A stretch of DNA of 12,709 nt from Flammula alnicola (taxonomy: Eukaryota; Basidiomycota; Agaricomycetes; Agaricales; Strophariaceae), in contig JADNRV010000802.1 of assembly GCA_015499995.1 (NCBI GenBank), forward strand, positions 1-12,709. The letters are read 5' to 3'. The notes under the pieces were generated by a model. It was not told the DNA's origin, did not search any database, and saw only the letters and a program-made list of their open reading frames with translations. Shown piece by piece: positions 8,216 to 12,709 of the stretch (positions are counted from its first letter, which is position 1; each line of letters opens with the position of its first letter). The translations under genes were made by a program, and so were the position numbers.

Positions 8216-11200
8216 CTACGCGAAATGTCGACTCTTGTCCGCGATGGCAGACAGCATGCTACGTTCCGCCTTCACAGGTTTGTTTCCTACAGTTGACGAT
8301 GAAGCTGACGCAGAAGCAGACTTCTTCCCCAAAGGACCCTTGCGAACAGAGCCTGTTCCTGTCTTGGGCTTGGCTTTCGTGTGTCCCGTTATCGCTGATC
8401 CACCCACTGACCGAGATGTACCTGCATTGCGTGATTTGTTCTCTTGGGCATACCACTGCTTGCTCGAGGCATTCAACTGTTCCGTGGTTTTACCAAACGG
8501 TGGGCCCTGAAATCACGAGATTCAATCACTCATACAAAGACTAGGTTAGAATGGACGTACCATGGTCCCATCCATTTCCAGTGGATCCAGGTCTTGCTGA
8601 CGGACCCGTGGTCGCTGTCTGGAACTGACTGTTTTTACCCGAGGCGCGTCTTCTTCGGTATCTTTATCCATCCATGATACGTCTTTCGTATCCATCACCG
8701 TGATGTTGTCTTCCATCTAGACCACTAAATTAGAAATATGAAGCCAAAAATTGGGATAAAAATAACATACTCCTTCATTTATCTCACGTACACGCCGATT
8801 GACTTCGTCAGGAGAGATAGACTCTGGTTCTTGTTCCTCGTCGCCGTCGCCGTCGCTATCCTCTGCATCGTCGTCCATAGGTCTTTGGCTGTCATCAAGC
8901 ATGTTGGCGAGAGGCGTCTCATTTTCAAGGTATTCAAAGTCTTGATCATCATCTTTCAAACTCTGGATATAGGTTTCAGCGAATGCCCGGGTAGCTTCAT
9001 TCGCCTCTGCAATCATACCGTCAACGCAGGGTTTCAAAAAAGGATAGAAAATTAGATGACGAACCCAGGTCCTTAATATCTCCGCGATCCGTAGTTCTCA
9101 GCTTCTTCATCGCCCTGCGTGCTCTCTCGTTGCCGTCGTCCTCACTATCCTCGTCACTGTCATCAAGACCGAAACCACGAAGGCGTTTCCGCCGCAATTC
9201 TCCTTGAGCAGCTGCCATATGCAGTTTTTCAACTTCCTGGTCCTGGGCTTCCTCTTGCTCCCTAAAAAGACGGATCAGTAAAAGGTAATTAATATTTCAT
9301 GGAAAATGAACCAACTTGAATTTTTCAAGGACGAGTTCAGCTGCGACAGTGTCCTCGTCCATTTCAGCGTCATCCATCAATGCGTCAAGCGTCTTGTCCA
9401 GGTCCTCGCCATCCTCGCCGTCGTCGTCTATCTTCGGTCTAACAAACCCAAAGGCGTCGTCATCATCGGACTCTGCAGCTTCGTTCTCGAAGAACCCGGA
9501 TACATCAACATCAGGACGCTTCCGTTTCAACTCGTCGTGCCTGTGGGCCTTGGCCGCCCCACGAGCCAGGATATCGAAGGCATTCTGCTTGCGAGGAGGC
9601 GTGGTAGAAGTAGGAGAGCCAGGAAGGAGATTGTCAGCTTCTGGAGGCGGCGTGACGAGTTTCCTCAGGCGCTGAAGGGGCAAAGATTCCGGAGATTCGG
9701 GCTGATAGGAACTTGAGATCGATAATGTCCGAAGAGGAGCTCGAGGACGGGATTGAGAGGGTGACACTCTAACATATAGTGTTTGCGAAGGAGACGGTCG
9801 GTATATCTCTGGTGTTCCATCGGCAGGCCTCGTTTGGGTAAGAAATCTAGAGCAATAGTTAGAATGGCTCTGACAAAAAGAAGGCAATCAATCCTCACCC
9901 ATGATCGTTGATGTAGAGCTCTGGTTTCTTGGAAGGTTTTTTAATGGCGGCCTCCAGGACAAAGCCTGCTCTTTCTCGAAAATCGCATCAGCCTTGCGCA
10001 TCAAGTTCTCGCCAACATGAAATGCAGGCTGCAGGTTGATGACGGCAGTGACATCCTGTGTCAGATCTAGCTTATCAGGGCGCTTGAAGTTCCTCAGATC
10101 GTTTTCATCAGAAAGAGCCTTTGATGACCAAAAAAACAAAGAGGGCAAGTTTGTTAATAAATGGTAAGCAACCCAAATAAGGATATGGCATACTTCTTCA
10201 GAAGGCGACTCGTGTCTCCCTTTGTTCAGTCTCGTCGGTGACTTCTGCTTTTCTGTCGCTGATTCGAACAGGTCGGAGAATCCTGGTTGCAGCGAAGGCC
10301 CAGCCTCGAACACGTCCGAGTCGCCACCCTCCGAGAACTGAGAGAACCCGCTGAAACTCTTTGAACTATTTAATCGTGCCCCAAGGAACGGTTTGAGTTT
10401 CGGGGTCGGGACAGATGTACCTGGCAATGGAGACGCCTGCTGGAGCTTAGCCGCAAACGATTGCATAAGGCTCGATGGTAGATGTGTCGAGGAAGGACTT
10501 TCCTCCGATATCAGCTCCTGGAACGGTCTTCGTCGCTCAGCAATGTTTTCATTGTCCAGTTCAAGCCCTTGCCTTCTGGCATTCCAGTCGAGAGGGGGGA
10601 CGCTTGGCGAGAGAGAAGGACTTGAGGCGTCGCCTATGTCGAAGATGGAAAGTGGGGTGTTAGATAGGGGACCATGGCGCACAACTGCGGTGTTCTCCTT
10701 GTCTTCGCTGCGGTCGTACATAAGCATGGTGTTATTCTCTTTATCTTGTTCGTCTTCAGTTGGTAATTCAGCTGATGATGTCGCACGGCGGTATCTCTCC
10801 TGATTCGAAATGGGTGCAGGCCTCTCCGGTGCGTTCTCGTCGTTCTCTTCCTCCTCTGAATCCGAGGTAACAATCATCCGGCGGGTAGTGAGGACTTTCG
10901 GTACTTCGAGTTCAGGATCCTCCAAATCAACCATTATTGTATCTTTATCAGTTGGCGTGTTTTCGTCTGTTTCTTCTTCTGCCTCTTGCTCCTCATCTGC
11001 ATCCTCCCGAGGTACGGGCGAAGCAGGGCCCCAATCTTCGTCATCTTCATCTTCGTCTTCGCCATCGATATCCATCTTGCCCGCGACAGTCGCCGCTGCG
11101 ACTTTCAAACCCTTTTCGGCAATTGTCTTCACTGCCATGTCCAGTCCCTCGGCTGAAGCTCCTGGATGGACGGTAATATGCCCGCCGTGCTTTTGCCACT

Positions 11201-12709
11201 CCTCCTCTTTCTTTTTGGCGATCATGCGAGCCTCTTTCTGGGCTTGAGTAGCCATAAGTCGACTCAGTTTGACTTGGTCAAGCAGTCCTGCTTGTTGAAG
11301 TATAACCGAAGTAGAATCGCCATGGGTACTACGAACATCCAAAGGCGCAGAAGCTTTGCTAAATATCTGCCTTGACGCATTGACGTTGGCGAGCCGCAGT
11401 TGTTGCTTACGAGCCTCAGAAACCCGGCTCTTCTTCGCCGAGCGACGATGTTCTTCCTCCACTTCCATCCGGGTAGTCGAGTCCATGATCTCCAAGTCGT
11501 CAAGGCAGTCGTCGTTATTAGCGGAGGGTTTGCTTTGAAGTTTTTCCAGAGCACGCATCTTCATCTGTTGCAGCTCCTTTTTCTTCCTCTGCTCCTCGGC
11601 TTCTCGCAGCATGTCAGAAACCTCGGGCAGATCATCGTTATCAGAGTCATGTGGACTAGGTGACTGTTGCACTCTTGGCTTCGCGTGGACAGCAAAATGC
11701 GAGGGGCCGGCGTTACTTCTTGCAGGTGCAGATCTAGTATTGACCGGTGGAGAGGAGTACGGTTCAATAGGGTCCGACGCCGGATAGGTTCTGTTGTCGG
11801 AGGCACAGATGGCCGCTTCTGTATCCCACCACTGTGGCCCATTCAGTCTCTTACACTCAAGCGCAAGAAAAGGTAACATACATGTTCGCGAACAGTGTCT
11901 CCTTGGTGTATTTGGCTATCGTCTCTCTGGGAATGAAAGCACTGGATCCCGCGGCAAGGCGACTTCTTTCCTTCAACATCTCCGTTTTATCTTTTTTCGT
12001 CGGAGCCTATACCAAGCATATTAAGTATTATAATAGCCTACATCACGACACGTACACACCTTGATTTTTGCCCTCTTGCTCTGTGTGTCATTACGCTTCT
12101 TCGGTTCGCTCGATGGTCCTTCAATTAAATCGAGTGGCGCGACGCTGGCACGAGAAGCAGAAGCTGGCTTCCGCTTTCCTTTAGACCGCGCTTTTGCGGA
12201 CGGTTGTGCTGGCATGTCATCGTCAGACGTTGGTGGAGTAGTGGAAAACGACCTTGACTTGGGTGTGTTGATGGGGTGCAGTGGTTGACTAGAGGATGAT
12301 GGGGTGGTGGATGAAGAATCCTTCGATGGTTCTTGCTCCGAGTCTGAGTCAAGAATAACCTTAGAATGGCGCACGCGTGCGGGTGGTGCAACTTGAGGGG
12401 ATGAAAGGGCAAAAGGTCCCTTGGCGGATGGCCCTTGTGATAATGATTGGGTTCCTCGAGATAAAGAGTCGTCACTAAAGACGTCGTTGGATGCGGAGGG
12501 TAGCGAGGGTGACACGAGTCGACCGTCCTTAGTCTGTTGGTCCGATGTCGGGCCTGCTGTTGTCTGAAGCAAAAATGGCTGTCCAAAGAGTGTGTGTGTC
12601 GGTGCATCATCATGCTCGGAGGAGAGGAAACTGATCACGTCGTCATCCTCAGCTGCATCAAGTTGTCGCATTTTTGCCTTCCAATCAAATTCATATTTGG
12701 GAGGCGTGT
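8216..12709 (-). CDS. mrc1: Mrc1/claspin-like DNA replication checkpoint mediator, 5' end outside window
   Basis: Nuclear replisome protein that carries the Mec1/ATR signal to the effector kinase and helps fork progress. Exons in transcript order: 12709(partial)-12060, 12006-11882, 11790-10194, 10118-9899, 9846-9316, 9261-9065, 9006-8771, 8716-8561, 8506-8216. About 1333 residues are present. The frame stays open to the right edge (PPKYEFDWKAK before the first Met at 12671), so the start is probably outside. Evidence: the LYINDHGFLTQTRP junction across exons 4-5, the preceding RRK-like ADAIFEKEQ, the MRC1-like segment from SGFFENEAAESDDD through EKLHMAAAQGELRRKRLRGFG, and AFAETYIQSLKDDDQDFEYL, all as in fungal Mrc1. 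Acidic stretches are frequent. Several S/TQ sites, the usual ATR-type phosphosites, are scattered (SQ and TQ in exons 1, 3, 5 and 7). Residues 217-258 resemble the conserved Lys/Glu-rich N-terminal helix. A one-base loss near 9957-9966 breaks the frame of exon 4. Intron 3 (10193-10119) is 75 bases without a stop. Confidence 0.88.
9957..9966 (-). other. mrc1: Apparent -1 frameshift in exon 4 of the Mrc1-like gene
   Basis: On the minus strand the frame of ADAIFEKEQA runs into WRPPLKNLPRN and stops at a TGA (9890-9888). One extra base in the TTT of GGCTTTGTCC instead gives VLEAAIKKPSKKPELYINDHG. That frame splices in the right phase (GG then A) into FLTQTRP of exon 5. The second reading matches the conserved fungal Mrc1 sequence. 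A lost base in a homopolymer is therefore the best explanation. Confidence 0.75.
10119..10193 (-). other. mrc1: In-frame 75-base intron of the Mrc1-like gene
   Basis: GTATGC donor after GAAGAA and CAAAG acceptor before GCTCTTTCTGATG. The 75 bases are a multiple of three and contain no stop in the reading frame, so the two large open segments fuse when it is not removed. Its translation is hydrophobic (ILIWVAYHLLTNLPSLFFW), unlike the polar, acidic protein around it. This supports it being an intron. Confidence 0.7.
10930..11080 (-). other. mrc1: Acidic low-complexity segment of the Mrc1-like protein
   Basis: The minus strand here codes for dense Asp/Glu runs (for example DGEDEDEDDEDWG and DADEEQEAEEETDE), seen on the plus strand as repeated TCTTC, TCATC and TCGTC triplets. 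Such runs are usual in Mrc1/claspin and explain the long open frames in other phases on the plus strand. Confidence 0.75.

Noticed and set aside
8116..8221. Direct repeat TTAATCTACGC twice, as a possible regulatory or insertion scar
   Set aside because: Eleven bases in an AT-rich 3' region with no symmetry or flanking duplication is weak evidence.
9306..9716. Plus-strand open frames over exon 5 of the Mrc1-like gene
   Set aside because: Shadow frames opposite a clearly coding acidic segment with family motifs.
10393..11247. Long plus-strand open frames rich in Ser and Leu inside the Mrc1-like gene
   Set aside because: They mirror Asp/Glu/Ser codon runs of the minus-strand gene; they have no motif, no splice pattern and low-complexity composition.
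11819..11881. Shorter form of Mrc1 intron 2 ending at the ATACAG at 11820-11819
   Set aside because: This join shifts the frame and meets a stop soon after; the CAACAG at 11792-11791 keeps the frame of the long exon.

Overview
This looks like nuclear DNA of a filamentous basidiomycete, probably an Agaricomycete. The genes are dense and broken by many GT-AG introns of about 50-90 bases, the exons are short, and the recognisable proteins are fungal: a GH105-type hydrolase, a CAX-like Ca2+/H+ exchanger, tafazzin and an Mrc1-type checkpoint mediator. No bacterial operon, CRISPR array, rRNA or convincing tRNA was seen.

Layout from left to right. 1-408: upstream region with a TATA box. 409-1923 (+): a seven-exon GH105-like glycosidase whose first two exons need three frame changes. 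1924-2389: no gene seen. 2390-3073: a MITE-like non-autonomous DNA transposon with 26-base perfect terminal inverted repeats inside a TA duplication. 3074-3596: upstream region of the next gene, with a TATA box. 3597-5791 (+): a twelve-exon cation/H+ exchanger, 507 residues. 6046-7356 (-): six-exon tafazzin, 333 residues, convergent with the exchanger. 7357-7498: a short divergent promoter. 7499-7958 (+): a small three-exon gene for an unrecognised membrane protein. 8216 to the right edge (-): nine exons of an Mrc1/claspin-like replication-checkpoint mediator, whose 5' end lies outside the window and which has one frame change.

The genes do different jobs (pectin breakdown, vacuolar ion transport, mitochondrial lipid remodelling, replication checkpoint), so this is ordinary chromosomal neighbourhood rather than a cluster. 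The most notable points are the MITE, a 19-base microexon carrying the catalytic histidine of tafazzin, three introns whose best models use AAG acceptors, an exchanger with unusual ion-site motifs, and four apparent one-base losses in two genes that look more like sequence errors than decay. I did not find a clearly new biological system. All exon models were made by eye from reading frame, splice signals and remembered family motifs.
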